Source of the DNA: DATDYA01 sp035289165
GTDB taxonomy: Bacteria > Patescibacteriota > Patescibacteriia > Magasanikbacterales > GWA2-37-8
Assembly: GCA_035289165.1 (NCBI GenBank)
Contig: DATDYA010000035.1
Coordinates: 1-49,926, forward strand
Direction: 5' to 3'
DNA: 49,926 nucleotides
The first letter of the stretch is position 1, and every line of letters begins with the position of its first letter. The position numbers and the translations under genes are program-made. Below are positions 49,720 through 49,926 of the stretch, in pieces. The notes beneath the pieces were generated by a model. The model was not told the origin of the DNA. It saw nothing but the letters and a program-made list of their open reading frames with translations, and searched no databases.

Positions 49720-49926
49720 ATATAGTAATTCTCGCGGGCGGAGCGGGCACACGGTTGTGGCCCTTGGGGAGAAAATATACCCCCAAACAATTTTCTCCGG
49801 TTTTGGGTAAAAAAGCTTTGGTTGAACAGACTTATGATCGTTTTAAGAAGAAATATGGAGTAGATAAAATATATTTTTCTACTACCAAACAACTTCTGCC
49901 ACAGTTGCGAAAGATGTTCCCAAAGA
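49716..49926 (+). CDS. manC: Mannose-1-phosphate guanylyltransferase (3'-partial)
   Basis: The first 70 residues of a nucleotidyltransferase cut by the window end. The start ATG overlaps the PAP2 stop (ATGA). It opens with IVILAGGAGTRLWPLGRKY and then TPKQFSPVLG, the nucleotide-binding GGxGxRLWP and the PKQF motif that identifies the ManC/GMP subfamily. It makes GDP-mannose from GTP and mannose-1-phosphate, a donor for glycosyltransferases such as those at 19282-28774. Whether a phosphomannose-isomerase domain follows cannot be seen. Confidence 0.93.
   Translation, partial: MNIVILAGGAGTRLWPLGRKYTPKQFSPVLGKKALVEQTYDRFKKKYGVDKIYFSTTKQLLPQLRKMFPK

Overview
The window reads as chromosomal DNA of a Candidate Phyla Radiation (Patescibacteria, probably Parcubacteria-like) bacterium. 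The signs are moderate-to-low GC, compact genes, almost no Shine-Dalgarno sequences, and families typical of that group: DUF4012 and DUF11-type surface proteins, TrbC/VirB2-like membrane proteins, PilB-type ATPases and several GT4 glycosyltransferases. TGA works as an ordinary stop (for example miaA and the PAP2 gene), so this is not a code-25 lineage. The first ~1.35 kb is very different: GC-rich, with one gene of unlike codon use. It is either recently acquired DNA or an assembly junction.

Layout. 1-1.35 kb: GC-rich foreign-looking gene. 1.4-8.9 kb: ribosomal protein S1, the FtsH protease, a multi-pass membrane protein, a PilB/GspE ATPase and a membrane-anchored partner. 8.9-10.9 kb: threonyl-tRNA synthetase behind a well-formed T-box leader. 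11-14.8 kb: miaB and miaA (tRNA A37 modification) with two unknown genes on the other strand. 14.8-20.4 kb (minus): two large surface proteins (DUF11-like and DUF4012) and a glycosyltransferase. 20.6-21.9 kb: a secreted protein of four Ig-like repeats. 21.9-23.8 kb: a methyltransferase, then a short VirD4/HerA-like ATPase gene enclosed by ~60-bp inverted repeats. 24-26.5 kb: a soluble MgtE/CBS-type regulator followed by a divergent NRAMP transporter. 26.5-30.2 kb (minus): a polyprenyl-phosphate sugar transferase plus two GT4 enzymes, an exopolysaccharide operon. 30.3-35.5 kb: small genes, RNase P RNA, L-lactate dehydrogenase and a second divergent NRAMP protein. 35.6-40.1 kb (minus): PspC, RNase J, tRNA-Leu(CAG), an anchored oligopeptide-binding protein and SecG. 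40.3-45.6 kb: a single-cysteine DsbA-like protein, a TrbC/VirB2-like membrane protein and UvrA. 45.6-49 kb (minus): a lipoprotein, rplS, gmk, an RluA-family pseudouridine synthase, tRNA-Ile(UAU) and a mobile-looking HTH gene that overlaps the tRNA. 49.2 kb to the end: a PAP2 phosphatase overlapping a partial mannose-1-phosphate guanylyltransferase.

How it fits together. Housekeeping RNA and protein synthesis genes (S1, ThrRS, MiaA/B, RNase P, RNase J, L19, Gmk, RluA) alternate with cell-envelope functions. The sugar transferase, the GT4 enzymes, PAP2 and ManC together suggest GDP-mannose-fed, polyprenol-linked surface polysaccharide synthesis. Lactate dehydrogenase fits fermentative metabolism. 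Promoters are mostly sigma-70-like, many with a TGn extended -10, and several lie so close to the start codon that the mRNAs should be leaderless.

The items most worth a second look are the T-box with an apparently very short Stem I, the gene boxed by inverted repeats with its promoter outside the box, the MgtE-domain/NRAMP pair that looks like a split magnesium-transport system, and tRNA-Ile(UAU) overlapped by a mobile-type gene.
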